From assembly GCF_029784135.1 (NCBI RefSeq), contig NC_073744.1, positions 14,178,929-14,242,928 of the forward strand: a DNA stretch of 64,000 bases, given 5' to 3'. The position numbers and the translations under genes are program-made. The stretch's first letter is position 1. Each line of letters begins with the position of its first letter. This stretch comes from Toxorhynchites rutilus septentrionalis (Eukaryota > Arthropoda > Insecta > Diptera > Culicidae). The notes under the pieces were generated by a model. The model was not told the origin of the DNA. It did no database searches and saw only the letters and a list, made by a program, of their open reading frames with translations. Shown in pieces: positions 34,101 to 49,100 of the stretch.

Positions 34101-37100
34101 AAGCGAATGTCTTATCTCGAAAATGACATAACCCACCCCGGACAGAAGATAACATCTTTGGCTGACGCTTCGAGCGCCACAACAGGTCCACGCGTAAACG
34201 TGTTCCTACTTAATCAACGCTTGCCTTCCGTTCCACTCCCCTTAGACTCACTCACACACACACACACACACACCCACATCTCTGATGGACAAAAACCAAT
34301 AAATTACGCCGATCGCTATCGCGCAAACGATCCGTTAAGCCGTTTCAAAATAGGATAATGGAGTCACCGCGCCCCGTCCGCGAAACCACCAGCGTCGCGC
34401 GACTGGCGACTGTCGGAGAGGGCTTTGGTTCATTGGGCTTCAGATTGTGGAAGCGCAGTTTAAGGTGTCGTTAGGTTCGTGTCTCCTAGCCACAAAAACC
34501 CATCAAAACTAATAGAATTTACCTGGTCGGTTGTTTCATTCCCCGATAACAAACTCATGTTATGGCATATTACTTCCTCTTCTCCGCGCTTCCTTATTCC
34601 CGGACTCCACTTAATGGGGACTATTACTTCATCGAATGAGGTTCTAAATATATTTTAATGAGCACGGATGGTATCAAACAAACCGAGAGCGCGCCCCGAC
34701 GATGTAATGTAATGCGAAATTGGTTGTTCTTTGATGCAGCGCGAGCGATTCGCGGAACACGCCCTTTCGGAAAATTGATATTACTGTGAGCCACGCACAC
34801 GCTTCTCTTCGATGGGTTCGGCACTATTTGGCTGAGGGGAAATTTGTTTTTCATGGGTTTTCCAGTCGAGTCGAGAGTGCGGTTTTACAGTCGAGTCACG
34901 TCTTGGAGGGATTGATGGCACTCTTAAACGATCCGCCGGGGAATGGGATCGTGGGCCAGCGGTTGAGAGGCGCGAGAGAGAGAGAGAGAATGTGAAATTT
35001 ATGGGTTGTGTACGAATAAATAGCTCCATAGATCGTATCGCGGCTCCATTGTTATGGTTAATGATACGTGTTTGGCGGATGAAGTGGGAATGATTTTTCC
35101 CTCGTGTGAATGCATTATCTTGCTCAATTTCAATTTCAAATCGAAGCCATTGTTGTGTATCGTGATTGTACAATTGGCGCCCGCTGCAATAGTCATAAAT
35201 CAGTGGGGTCCGAGATATTCATCAAACACCAACCCTCATTTCCTGTCCGAGAAGCTTTCCTTACACAAATTAACGCACCGACATTTCGTAAATGAGTGGC
35301 CATTAATCGAAATTCATTCACCTTTCCACACCCATCAACACTCCATAGTGCTAATGAAGCGCTTTTCCACTCGCAAACCGGTTGATTTGTTTATACAAAT
35401 TGTCGAAACACAACTTCCCCGCCCTCTGTTGCCCGCCCCTCTCTATTTCTCTCTCTCTCTCTCTGTCTCGGTTTGGCCAATCGACCCAAATGAAGGGTTT
35501 GAATAAATTTCTTCTCCATTTCCACTCCACTGCCACACGTACAACACTCAACTCAGCAGCCAGCAGCAGTACCTATATTTGAATACGGGGGAGGAGTTGG
35601 ATTTTTACCTCCACGGAGCTGTCACGGATGTAAATCTCTTTGACGTCATCCGGATTGCGGTCCCGGGTCCGAAACGTGATGCGATAGCCAAGAAACTCGC
35701 CCAGAATCGTGTCCGGGGGCGGAGGTTTCCAGGAGATGTACAGCGAGGAGGCGCTCGTGTTGTGGGCGATCGTTGTCACCGGTTTGCCCGTTGGGACTGT
35801 ATATGATGAGAGGGAAAAGCAGAAAGAAAAAGAGGATCAATAAATGTTTGCGATATTTAAGCAGATTACATGTGTGAGCTGAATTGATTACCGCATTGGT
35901 TCTACAGTAATGTGTTTGAAATGGTTCAATGGTAATTACGGTACAGCATGCGAATTATAAGTGGGATAGATCCAAATCTGGACATAAAAACATGAAACTT
36001 TTTATATGGCTTTCAAATCCATGGGTTTTGTTTTAATTCCATAGCGGAGATAAAATCCTAATAACGCATACTGGAAGTCTGGAAGTAAACATTCCACCGA
36101 CGTATTTTATTGAAACAGATTTATCTCGTTTTCATAATTTAATGATTATATTCGATTCACTGATATAATAGACGGAAATGACGAGATTGAAGAATTTGAA
36201 AACCTAAAAATTTTAAAATCGAATAATCAGAAAATAGGAAAAAATTGAAAATCGAAACATTTTGGGAATATGACAAATTGTGAAAAGAATAATCCGAAAA
36301 CATTGGAAAACAATTGGAAATCAAAAAGTGTGAACATCAAAAAATTTTAAAATTAAAAGAATGAGAAAAAAATAAAACTCGAAAAATTTTGAAATCGATT
36401 TGATTAAGAAAATTTCAATTCGATTTCAAAAATTTTTAGATTTTCTAATTATTCAATGTTCACATTTTTCGGTTTTCAACTTTTTTAATCTTTTTTTTTG
36501 TCTCCAAATTCTTCAATTTTGATTTTTTTTATTCTAGTTTGCATTTTTTCCGATTTTCAATTTTATTTCCAAACTTTTCGTTTCTTTTTTTATTTCATTT
36601 TTTTATTTAGCATTTTTGCGATAATATATTTTTTTTGAAACTTGAAAAAAAATTAAATGATTTCAAGATCTAAAAATTGAAAAAAAAACGGAATAGGAAT
36701 CGAAATGAAAAATGCAAACAGAGAAAATAATAAAATCTCAAATTTTGAAATTCGGAAAAAAATTGAAAATCGATAAATTTGGAAATCCACAAAATTTAAA
36801 TCGAAATATAATATTATACATTGTGAATAGTAAAAAGAAAAAAAAAATAAACCAAAGAAATTGGAAAATCGATGAAAAGGGATCAAAACAAATTAAAATA
36901 AAAAAAAATTAAATAGAAAAAAATAAAAAACGACAAAAATTAAAATCGAAGAAATCAAATATTGAAACAATTTTTTCCTTTCCAAATCTGAAATTTGAAA
37001 AGAAAAAAAAATTAAAAATTATAGCAACAACAATCGACATTTCGAAAAACGAAATTAATTATAGAAACAATAAAAAATTGAAAAAATAGAAATCGGGAAA

Positions 37101-40100
37101 AATTCGGAATTCGAAAATAAATAAATTAATTATAAACAAAAAAAAAAGGAATCGAGAAATTTTGAAATCGATTTGATTAAAAATATTTTGATTCGATTCG
37201 AAAAAAAAAATCGATTTATAATTTTTTTTAAATTTTTTATTTTCAGATTTTTCGATTTTCATAATTTTTGATTTCCAAAGTTTTTTATTTTCAAATTCTT
37301 CATTTTTCTAGTTTATTGTATTCCCTAAATTCTTTGATTTTTTTTCGATTTTTCAATTTTACCATTTTTCGGTTTTCGAATATTCTAATCTTATTTCCGA
37401 TTTTACGATTCTTTTTTTTTACGATTTTCAATATTTTGATTTCCAATTCTTCCGAATTTCAATTAGTTTGATTGACAATTTGTGTAACCATATTATTTAT
37501 TTGAAATTAAATGTTTGAATTATTTAAATATATAAAAAATGAAAATGGAAAATGGGAAATCAGTTTCAAATTTTGAAATTCGAAGAAAAAAAAAAGTAAA
37601 ACCGAAAAATTTTTAATAAAAAAAAATTGGTAATTATAATATAAAAATCGGTAAACAAAAAACACTAAACACTAAAATTGAAATTGGAAGAATTGGAAAA
37701 ATCGGAAAATTTGAAAATAGAAAATAGAATAAAAAAATACAAAAATTAGAAATAAAGAAAATCGAATTGCAAATCAAATAAAATTATAAATCGAAAAAAT
37801 TGTTGATTGAAAAAAAAAATAAAAAAAACTGAAAAATAAATTCTGACAACGGGCTCCAAAAAGTTCTAAAACCGAAAAAAAATAAAATGAGAAAATTAAA
37901 ATCGAGCAAACCCAGAAACAAACAAACTTGTAAATAAGAAAAATCAAGAAAAAAAAATTAGAATCAAAAAAATTAAAAATTGGAAAAAAAGGATGAACAA
38001 AACGTTCAAAATTCGAAATAACAAATAAAATAAAGAAAAACCAAAAAATCTGAACATCAGAGAAATAGAAAAAAAATTAAATAGATTTTAAAAAAATTTA
38101 AAAACCTCAAAATACAAACAAAATTAAAACCGAAAATATAGAAAATACAAAAAAAATTAAATTCAAAAATTCAAAAATTCAAAAATTCAAAAATTCAAAA
38201 ATTCAAAAATTCAAAAATTCAAAAATTCAAAAATTCAAAAATTCAAAAATTCAAAAATTCAAAAATTCAAAAATTCAAAAATTCAAAAATTCAAAAATTC
38301 AAAAATTCAAAAATTCAAAAATTCAAAAATTCAAAAATTCAAAAATTCAAAAATTCAAAAATTCAAAAATTCAAAAATTCAAATATTCAAAAATTCAAAA
38401 ATTCAAAAATTTAAAAATTCAAAAATTCAAAAATTCACAATTCAAAATTCAAAATTCAAAATTCAAAATTCAAAATTCAAAATTCAAAATTCAAAATTCA
38501 AAAATTCAAAAATTCAAAAATTCAAAAATTCAGAAATTCGAATTTGTTAATTTGAAATTCGAGAAAAAATCAATCAAGTGAACAATTTGAGCAATCAATT
38601 CACTGCATCGGTTAGAGCAAGGATCAAACCAATAGGCCCATAGCGGCCTTCATTTAACCATACGGAAGCGAATCATTCGAGAGCTTTATTTAATCAAAAT
38701 TCCCCAGATTCTCACCCTGCTATTTAATAAAAGCGCGCTACGGGGAAGAGTTTAACGGTTTTTCGAAAAAAGCTGGAGAAGTTTTGCGTTCGAACTAAGA
38801 GTAATGGCCATTAAACGAATGTTCGTTCGTTTCTTGCGATTCATTGGAAGAAAATAGCACACTTAATTTTAAACGCCCAACACTTGTTTTTGACTAAATG
38901 TTCCCTCGATAGAGTCCACAATCCACAGTGGAACGACAATGAAATGGTTCTCATTTCGACACGGTAACTTCCTGGAGCCCTGTTTCAGTTTTAATGACAC
39001 CGATAACAAGCCGCTGCCGGTTCTGCGTCGCATCCCATTGTATCCCGGTCTTATCAGAGGCGCATCATCGTGTCGTATCACCGAATCCCATGTTAGGCCT
39101 TTGACCCATCCCATTCCTTCCGCATTCTCCCCGGGAAACCTGACAGCGCCAGCAGCCAGTGCGCTTCGGTAGCAAATTGTCTAATCGTAATTATGGAGTT
39201 AATTTGCATAAATTGGAATTCTTCTTGTGCCGACGAAATACCGAACAAGCGCTGGCAGACACCGAATCGAGCGGCATAATACCATCGCAAGCCTCCCCCC
39301 ACACCAGAAGCGCGGTGGCCGCTTTAGGAATAATATTTAAAATGTGGCATTATTTCATGGAATGACTTTTTGGACATCGCTTCCGTGAGAAAATTGGGGG
39401 AGATTCGTGAGATTAAAGCAAGTGAAATGATATTATAATGGCTTACCTTCCCGCAGCGTGACAAAATAGTACGATTCCTTCGAGGGAGGGCTGCGCCCCA
39501 ACTCGTTGATGGCAATCACGCGGAAACTGTACACGGTGAAGGGCAGTAATCCGCCCACCTGATACGAGGTGCCGTTATCCTTCGTCCGGATCGGTGCCAC
39601 CTGGTCCCAGCCGCCATTCTCACCAACCCTGTAAGTGAAAGAAATCGTAATGAAATAAACTGCTCATTCACAATAGAGCAACAAAGCTATTGTTTGCCGA
39701 AGCGAAGCGAATGGGCTCTGATTTCATTTATTAGACTATTAATTATTGCTGCTGCCTTTCGGTTCTTGAGCCACCCGGTCAATTAAGATGGCAACTCGGT
39801 GATGTGAACCGGCATCAACACTTGAATGCTGCCCCGAGGGGATGTTATTAAACGAAATAAATTACACTTTGTCTTCTATCTTTCGGTTTCGGGTTCTCCT
39901 CACTCCAGCGCTCATCTTTCTCTGTGGATCTCCTCTCCTGACAAAGGCTAACTTTTCAGCATGCCAATTGTTTATTGCAGTTGGGTACAGTGTCTGGTCT
40001 TGTTCTCAACCTTATCATCGGTAACATTGGAAGCGGAAGCTGTTGGGGCCAGACCAGTGGGACAAACCGAGCACATTAAATTGAATGTTTTTATCACGTG

Positions 40101-43100
40101 CATACTCTCTATCTGTCTCATAGTTGTTCTTCGTTCCAGGAAGCACTATCATGCTCTGAATGCTTCTTGCGTAAGAACAAAGTGTGAACAGGAATGATAT
40201 TCTCACCGAAAAATCTGACCTACCGAGAAGTGAATAAAATTTCCCAGTGATTCTTCGTTTTTCGATGCAGAACTTTTTCAGGGTTGCAAAGTGGTGAGAG
40301 ATTGTGTCCAAATTGTTTCGTTCCGAATTTTCAAAATAAGGTGTTGCTCTTGAGACGTAATGCTCAGAGGATTCGATGGGAGCCCGTACGAAATAAGAAG
40401 TGAACACTTTTCTCACAAACGTTAATTAATCCTTGATTCTTTCGAGAATGTGAGATAAAAATTGGTTACATTTTATAATGGTATAAAATTTTCTTGAAGT
40501 ATTAGCGATTTAAAAATGGCTTTTGTGGCGGAGTCTGCCAGTTTTAGTTCAGATGAATTTTTAACATTCTTATGAGCCTTCATTCCACATAAAATCAGCC
40601 AAAAATCAGTCGGTTTTAACGCGACCCTCTCCGATTTTTTTAAACATTGTGCTTATGATGGCAGCTACCTAAACTCACAATTTGCATTATAAGAAGACCA
40701 GTTTTAATCACGACTGGTTTTGAATAAGGGCGTATCCCGAATCAATTATCTTTTTTCCAAAAAACGGAATACACACTTTCATTCGAATAAAAAAAAAACT
40801 CATGTTTTGTCTTTTGTCGATTTCATTTGGAATTACTCATGTTTAGAAATAAAAAAAAAATAAATAAATAAATAAATAAATGAATAATGAAGATTATGTT
40901 CATGAAATAAGAATCCAAACTGCTGCTGGGCATAACGATTGAGATCCCGACATCGTACAAAATATTCACAAACTTTATTTTCAGTATTCAACAATTCTAA
41001 TACAGTTACACCTTGATGTAAGGTTGGATTTCGAACATATGCGTAGCAGGATTTTTTCCATCAAATTTGATCATCTACCACTTTCTGAGAGATTCGGGAA
41101 AAAATATTTTTTTCATCTGAGAAAAGCTTTTTCTGACTTTTAGGAGATGAATCAAAAATTAAATTCTTCGTTTATTTACATTTACAAAATACATGCATAA
41201 AAACGAATAAAAAGAATACCGGAGACTGTATATAATCGAGTCCACGCTGTATTCGAAAAAAGAAAATAAAAATTTAAAATTGAAAAATTTATAATGAAAA
41301 ATTTGGAAATAAAAAAAATAATTTAAATCGAAAAAAGTTTTCAATAACCGAAAAATTGATAAAAAAATCTTGAAAAACGAAAAACACAAAAATCAAAAAA
41401 TCTAAAAATTAAAAAAATCAGAAAAATTTGACAATAAAAAAAATAGAATGAAAAACATTTAAATCTAAAAAAATACCAAAGATGTAAAATAAAAAAAAGT
41501 ATTAAGAATTAAATGAAATGGTGGTTAGAAAAAAATTAAATTGAAAAAAAAACTAAATATAAATCCAAAAATCGAAAAAAATGTAAATTGAGAAAAAATT
41601 TGAAAATTCGATGCCTTGTTTCTAACGATCTCACTATGCCTCACTCCTCACTCCGCATACGACGAGAAAAAATCAGGCAGTTTTTTTGTGAATACAGGAC
41701 TCGATTATATACAATTTTGGACTCGATCATATTTTTTTTTTATATTGCAAAGATGGCTTATTTCAAGAAGAAATGCAACCTTTCAGCGTTAAGGTGAAGT
41801 TTAAGTGTCTATTACATGTACAGTGTATTACAAATTCCTCTTTTATTTTCAAAAATTGAAAAATACAAACAAAAAAAAACAAAATATTTTTTTTGACTCG
41901 ATTATATACGAAAAGAAATCAAAAACTGTGTATAATTGAGTCCGCGCTGTATAATCAAAACAAGAATACGCTTCGAAATCGGCTCAACAACGAAACGATC
42001 AACGCAATTTTTAAGGCCAAAATATTTGATCGAACCTTAGGAGACATATCAAAAATGTTACTAATCTAAATTTAGAAAGACTAGATATGAGCATCATCAA
42101 ACGCACAAGTGATTCGAGGATTGTCAATGTTAATGTACATTTACAGCAAATATAGTGTTTTTTTTCATTTACTGACTACCAAGTAAATGTAATATTTTGT
42201 AGAGTAAAATGAGTAAATGTTCATGCTAATAAAACAGATTTTTCTGAAAGTTTTCGTGACCAATATTTACATTTATTCCATTTCTGTGTTACGAATTCCG
42301 GATCATTTTCGTTTATTCATCATCTTTGTATTGGAATTTTGTACAAAATTAGGATACCGAATTCTTGCATGTCGAATCAAGCAAGCAGCTAGACCGGTTC
42401 CATCATAGGATGATCGATAAATATATCCTCAAGAAAACATTACCCTGCAACAAATTGGAGCATTTCTCTAAAATTCCCTCCCGGATCGAAACGCCACTCT
42501 TCATCGTCATCATCTGCGCAAATCACTGCTGCAAGCTGGCTATTTCTGAAATGCTAAAATGTTTATTTTACAACCTCATAAATACGACAGTACGGAATAC
42601 AAATACTACATTCCGTTTCGCATTGATGGAATGATGTGCACACAAGCATCGAATTTCCTCGAACAGACCTCGTTGGAACACATTCGGAACCCGACGCGTT
42701 ATACGTTGAGTTCCTTCTGTGTGGACTCTTGCATCCTGTTGTCTGGAAGCGATGGTTACGAGGTGGGGAAGAGGGAATGTAAACCATCAATCGTGCTATG
42801 ACTAGTAGTACTTCTGCATAATGGTTGAGCTGGTTCTGGTTGGCTGTTTGGTTTGCACTTTTGTCGAGAGTCCGAAAAAGGGGTGACAGACGGAACCGGG
42901 GCTCTTTCTTACTGATGATTTGTGGGCGATCGAATGACACTGTTCGACGTTTCATTGTGTTTCCTGTCGGCTCGTTAAAAACGCCACTACGGGATTGTCA
43001 ATTCATGGAAGGCCCGGACACAATCCGACGGTTGTTTTAATGATGAAACCAAAGCTGATAATAGTGAAGTCGAAGAAAGACTCATAAATTTTGAATACAC

Positions 43101-46100
43101 GCATAAAAGATTAACACCCTTTGGTCGAGCGAAATGGCTTCTCCTCGGAGGCCACGCTGAAATATGTTGATCTTATGGTCGTGCAAAATTGAGTGGCTCC
43201 TGTTGAGTGAATAGCGGGAACCGAGCCAGGAAAATTCCCTCAATAAATTTCCCACGAACAATTAACCCTCCAGAATAGCACCCAACAAACAGGCAGACGA
43301 TCGTTACTCTGAGACCACAACACATTTTCACATGTCCTGTTTCAGTTTAACTCGTTCACTTCTTAAATGTCGTCTGCAGAAGAACATAATCATCATAATT
43401 ATTGGATGAGCTCATAGTACGTAATCAAACAACCCGCCGAAGCTAATATCGTTTACTGTCTCCACGCACATTATTCAACCCTCCTCCCTCCCAACGCCAC
43501 CCCACCACCCACACATACGCTCAAGTATCTACAGTTCAGAGTAAACACAAAGAAGGCAATCCGTTTAATGTCTGCCATCTATCTTGCTGCAAACACTCGA
43601 ATCCGTTTCACTTTCGAGAGCTCTTTCATCTGCTGCTGCTGCTGCTCATCGAGTCTACAAACTCAGTCAGTCAGGCTCATCTTGAATGCATGAAAACTTC
43701 ATCTTGTGTGCGGATGTTTGTTCCGTACGGTTCCGCGGGTCGGACGGGTTGAACTCACGCCACTTGCCAACCCGTTCCCGGTTTCCGGACTGAGGAGTGA
43801 TGATTTACTCGATTTATATTTCATTAGAGCTCCGCAGCTGCGCTGTTATTTTAATCACAAAGCCGTGCCGAAGAGCGGGAATGTCTTGTAAACCTTAATT
43901 TTATTATTTATCCTCTCTGTTCACTTCCGTCAAGATGTGTGTAATTTTTTTTCTCCAAAGGTTACCACTAGCAAGTGACAGCGCAATCGATAATGGTTCC
44001 CTGTAAACACGAGCCGGTTGTTGGTTCGGTGCGCGCTTACCTTGTTTCGATGATGAAATTCGCAACGGGTGCATTCCTCGAGTCCTGCGAGTGTGCCCAG
44101 GATAGATGGACCGAACGTGACGTGAAGCTGAGCACCAGTGGCCGTCCCGGGGGATCCGGTACATCTGTGTGGCACGTGAAAGAGAAACGTGTTGTGTTGT
44201 TTGGTAGAGGGTGGATGGCAGACATTTATATGCGCATGCATGAATTCTACACATACCTTGGACTATTAAATCTACTATGGCTTCCGGGCTGTGCCGGTCG
44301 TTCACCAGGCAGCTGTATTCGGCCGTATCCGAGGCGACCGTTGGCTTGATGTGGAGACTGAAGTTGTCAGGTAGCAACGTTATCTGCACCGGAAAAAGAA
44401 CGAGAAAAAGAACCAGAGCATGAGAAGGAGCCCGAAATCAACACAGCAACAGTGTGTAATTAGTGTCTGTGTGTGAGTAAGGAGTGGGGGGGGGTGAAAG
44501 TGAATGATGGCTGGGTATGATGGACTGCGACAATACTCATAATTCATAACGGGTCGTTCATAATTACTGTCCAGGCGTCCAAGGCGAGATGACGAAGGGC
44601 AGAATAGATAACTGTGCAAACGAGAAAGTCGTTTGTCACCGCAGACGTGGGTTTGCAGCTACATTGTCATATCGGGCGCTTATCCGAACGGGCGGACGGT
44701 CAGTGCACTCAGCTATATTGCATGACCTTTTTTGTCTGAAGTGGGTAGCAATGTTAGCATCATTAAGCAAATGAGTGCTGCAACAGTTATCTTATTTGAA
44801 TGTGATATTCAATTGATAAGATTCACTGTTATCTACACCCAAAATAAATATTTAGCACATTTTCATGCACCCTCCTTCATTGCTTTAAATCTGGGGTTCC
44901 CCTTTGGGGTCGATATTGACTTCTCAGGGGTCGACATGAACGAAAATTGAGTTTGGGGGTCGATGAGGTCTAAAAATTAACACAGTTCTTGTTTGAAACT
45001 TCCAAGATACATTATAAGTTGTGTTACGTGATCCAACTTGATTTCTAGTAGAAAGAATTATTATTGTACTTTTCAACAACTCAGCAAATAGATCAACGCG
45101 CATAAGTTCGTATAAGATGAAAAATTTGACAAGTGCATTTGGCATTTGCGTTCTGAAATTTGTTGGAACTTGAATACACTTATTTACTAATTTAAATCAA
45201 GAGATAGTATTGGTAAAGCATCCAGATATCCAGACCGTCCTTTGTTTAGTCCGGACTTTCCGCACTTTGCCCAAATTTTTCCAGATTAAAAAAAAGATTC
45301 TGTAATCACATTTGACTTTATTGAGTTCGTTTGGAAAGCTAGTTTGTGCTAGTTTTATTGAAACAGTTATTCCATATCACTGCATCACTGATGTCACCGA
45401 AGGGATTGGGAGGCCAGACTGAGCTGGCTTTCTCAGAGCACCGATAATCATGCTGGTTTCTACAAAGTATGTAGTAAAACACTTTATGGTCTTGCAGATA
45501 TTGAAGAATTTGTTTAAGCATGCTGCGACTAAGAAGCACAAAAGCGACTGCTGTGATCACGAATGTTCTCGAAGATAGTCAACACGAGGAGTTTTATTAC
45601 CGACGAATCGAGGGATCTACCGAAGAAATAGTCACTAGCCTTAAGGTAGCCGAACACTGTTTGTCCGGTGGTCAAATAATTGACACTTTTTGACAGATAA
45701 AGTTGGGTTTGGAATTTGTACAAACACTATTTTGTTTGCCACTTTTCAATGATCAACAGTGGCAAACAATGTCAAACATCGAACATGGGAAAAAATCGAC
45801 TGAAATACTTAAGGTAACCTAACCATGACCGACAGGTTCGAAGAACAGACCAAAAAATATTTTAGGCATTTTTTTTCATGTTTTGTTTCGAATATATTTG
45901 ATCACGTTTGTACACGTTGATCAAATTATATCTGTCAAATATTTGGCTTCGGTCAAACAGTGTAGGAGCACCCTTTGTGGCCAGAACTAGCTATTGGAAG
46001 GATGGTTTACTGTTCGTGGATGAATGTTTCTATGACATTATACAGGTTACCTAAATGGATTCTAGAACGTTGTATGACGAAATGGTTTCGTTGTTCAAAT

Positions 46101-49100
46101 GGGACAAAACTGCATACCAAATTTATTTGATTGTCATTGGGCTGATGGAGCAAGGACCATGGATAGCCAGGCAACTCACTTGGCCTTTTGCTTAAAAGAG
46201 ATTGTCCATCGCTTTTCATTATGAAGTGTATTTGCTATAGTACTGCCTTATGCTCTTCGTATGCATGTAAGCATATTCCAGATGAAATTGAACAAACCAA
46301 TAGCTGTCTTAGCTGCAATCCCTTGCGGACTAGTAAGTGTGATTAGATTCAGGAAATTCTTGAATTAAAACCTTTAGAATTTGACTGATATGAACCACTC
46401 CGAATCCATTTTTGATTTGTGAAACATATCATTAATGTTGAGAACGCCAAAATGGTAGACTAATATTAATTTGACATTTTTGTCATACATACTCAAAGTG
46501 ACAAGCTATTTCAAAGTGAGAGTCCTACCTATTCTTCATTCGAGCATTTCCAGATCTTTCCACACGGTATTGAATATTTTTCTCCCGAATGAGTGGATGC
46601 AAACGCTAAAACAACTGAATAAAGTTGCGTTTGATCATCAAAATGACGAGAGCTTGGAAAATTTGTAGGTTGGGAAAACGTCTGAACTCCTCATCAGGGA
46701 GTACGTAAGCGATGGAAAAATATCTGTTGATCGGCTCAACGAATTCAAGGCTAATGTAATGCATAAATTTCTGACCATGACCATGATAGACCCGTCCAAT
46801 GTCATCAGAAGAAAACATCAAACCATTCTACCACTTACTGAAATTTTTCCTAATCTGATTCCCAGAGAAATGATTCAGCCCGGAGGAATGTAGAGAGCTG
46901 CACAATGTTGATTTTTTAGACTATTCTTCGGATGAACCAACTAATGTAGTCATGTTTTGGGGTAAAGTTCCAGCCACAACTATCCGTGGTGGTGAAATGG
47001 TATTCGCGCAATTAAGAAAATTTATCCCAAAAAATCAACTTACCAACTTGTTGCATGTTCAACGAATTTAAACAGATTTTTTTTGCCGGCGCTCTGAAAT
47101 AGCCTTTTTTTACATAAAAATGACTCAAAAAATAAATATCGTAAATTTTTAGCATCCCTAAGAAAATTCGAGCCAGATACTTTTAGAAGTTTTTGGTTAA
47201 GCAAAATATTGAAATAATAATCCATGTGCGTCAAAAAAAATATTTTGTCCAATAATTTGGCTATAGGGGTCTGAGGTGTCGCTTAATTCTTGAGAAGGGA
47301 TCTATTGCCCAAAATAGTTTGAGAACCCCTCCTTTAAATGAACATAAAAATACCATCAAATGTGCTATCCACCCATACAGGTACAACATTTACTCAAACG
47401 AGAGACCAGTTTGTGTATATTAGGTTGGGGAAAAAGTAATCCATTATTTTTGCGTGAAATTCGAAACTTTATTTAATATACTTCGGATTGCCCGATTTGG
47501 GTCAAATACACACCGTTTTTTTTTCGTGTCATTTTGAAGCTAGCTCCATAATGCCTCTCTCATAATAGTCTTGGTCCTTGTTGGCGAAAAACTCTAGCAA
47601 TCGTTTTTTTACAAACATCTCTTGATCCCAATTTTTTATTCAATTGCAAGAGTGAAGGTTTCCCTGTCACTTGTATGTTTGGCTATACTTGTTTCTGTTG
47701 CTGTGGAACCGACGATTTTTTGTTAGCTGAAATTTCCTGTTCCGGTTGTTGCTGCGGCTGTTACTGGATTTGTTGAGGCGCTTGTTGTAGTTGCTGCTGT
47801 TCTGACGCACTTACTGCATGTTAGTCAGCCATATTAGAATAGCTCTTCCTGTTGGATTGACTGCAGACGGCTCCACTTTCTTTACTTTGTACAGAACACA
47901 AATGTTGTTGGTGCACTTATAGTCATGCTATGCTATCGTATTATTGATGGAAAACCGGATTTTACTTTCACATTAATAAGCACAGTCACATTTTTACTGT
48001 TCTTCAAGGCAAGGTTAAGGCTTCCTGCATCACTGCTATATTTTGTTCATTACAATCCAAGAACTTGTACTTCATATTTTCACTATTTTAGATATTCCAC
48101 TAAGTTCATGGCATCTCACAATTTTTTCAGTACTTTAATAATTTCGGAACCCCACTTCTGACACCGAAAATGTGGGGGCCTTTCGGATGAGAGAGAACTT
48201 ACTCTCTTAGATCTTGTAAGCGACTGCTACATAATTTATTTTTCCCCTTTTTGTTAGTTCACAAATCCTTATTATCTAGCTACTCCGTTTTGCTGTCTAT
48301 TCGTTCATTATCTTATTCACTCGCTGGGATGCCGAGGATGCCGATCATAAAACAGCCCTCGTCATGCTTATGGGTTTGCCACCCATGTGGCTATATCCTA
48401 AGATAAGCATGAGATGGTGCGATGGTGATCGTAGGACGAAAAGATCATAAAAGACGTCTCGCTATGTTTATGGATTTACCTCCCATGAGGCTAAATCCTA
48501 AATAAACAATGTCGAGACGATGATGATCGTCCGTACGATAACACAAGATATGGTTCGTGGCGATTCTTACAAATACCTTGAATTCCGACAGCTCACCGGG
48601 ATTCGCCACTCCGACATCAAGACGGAGCTGCGAGAGAAGTTCTTGAGTCGACTGAACTGTGTCCTGAGGACTTTCCTCAACGCGGGGAACAAGGTACGCG
48701 CGATCAACACATTCGCGGCTCCCCTGCTGACCTTCAATTTTGGTGTAGTCAAATGGAGCAAAACTGACCTAGAGGATATTGAGAGGAGGATGAGAAAAGC
48801 ATTCAAAAAGGCCGGAATGCACCATCCTCACAGGAGACACAGGTGAGAGTTCCACTACCACGCAAAGGAGGGGGACTTGGAATAGTCGACGTATCTGCAC
48901 TGTGTGTTGCCCAGGTACGACAACTGCGCAAGTACTTCGCAGAACGCGTCAACCAAAACGCGCTATACCGGGCTGTCTGCGCCACTGTCGGATACAGGAT
49001 ACAGCGCTCTGCACTTGGCGCAAGCGGAGTACCAACTCAAATGCAATCTGCAGACAGTGGAGGAGAAAATTGCAACTCGGTGATTAATGTCACACATTTT

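Noticed and set aside
36712..37471. Lys/Asn- or Phe/Leu-rich frames in the A/T satellite
   Set aside because: Low-complexity translation of skewed A/T sequence.
42365..42955. Overlapping frames of 80-130 residues in the intron
   Set aside because: No domain, no phase-compatible splice sites, and open on both strands.
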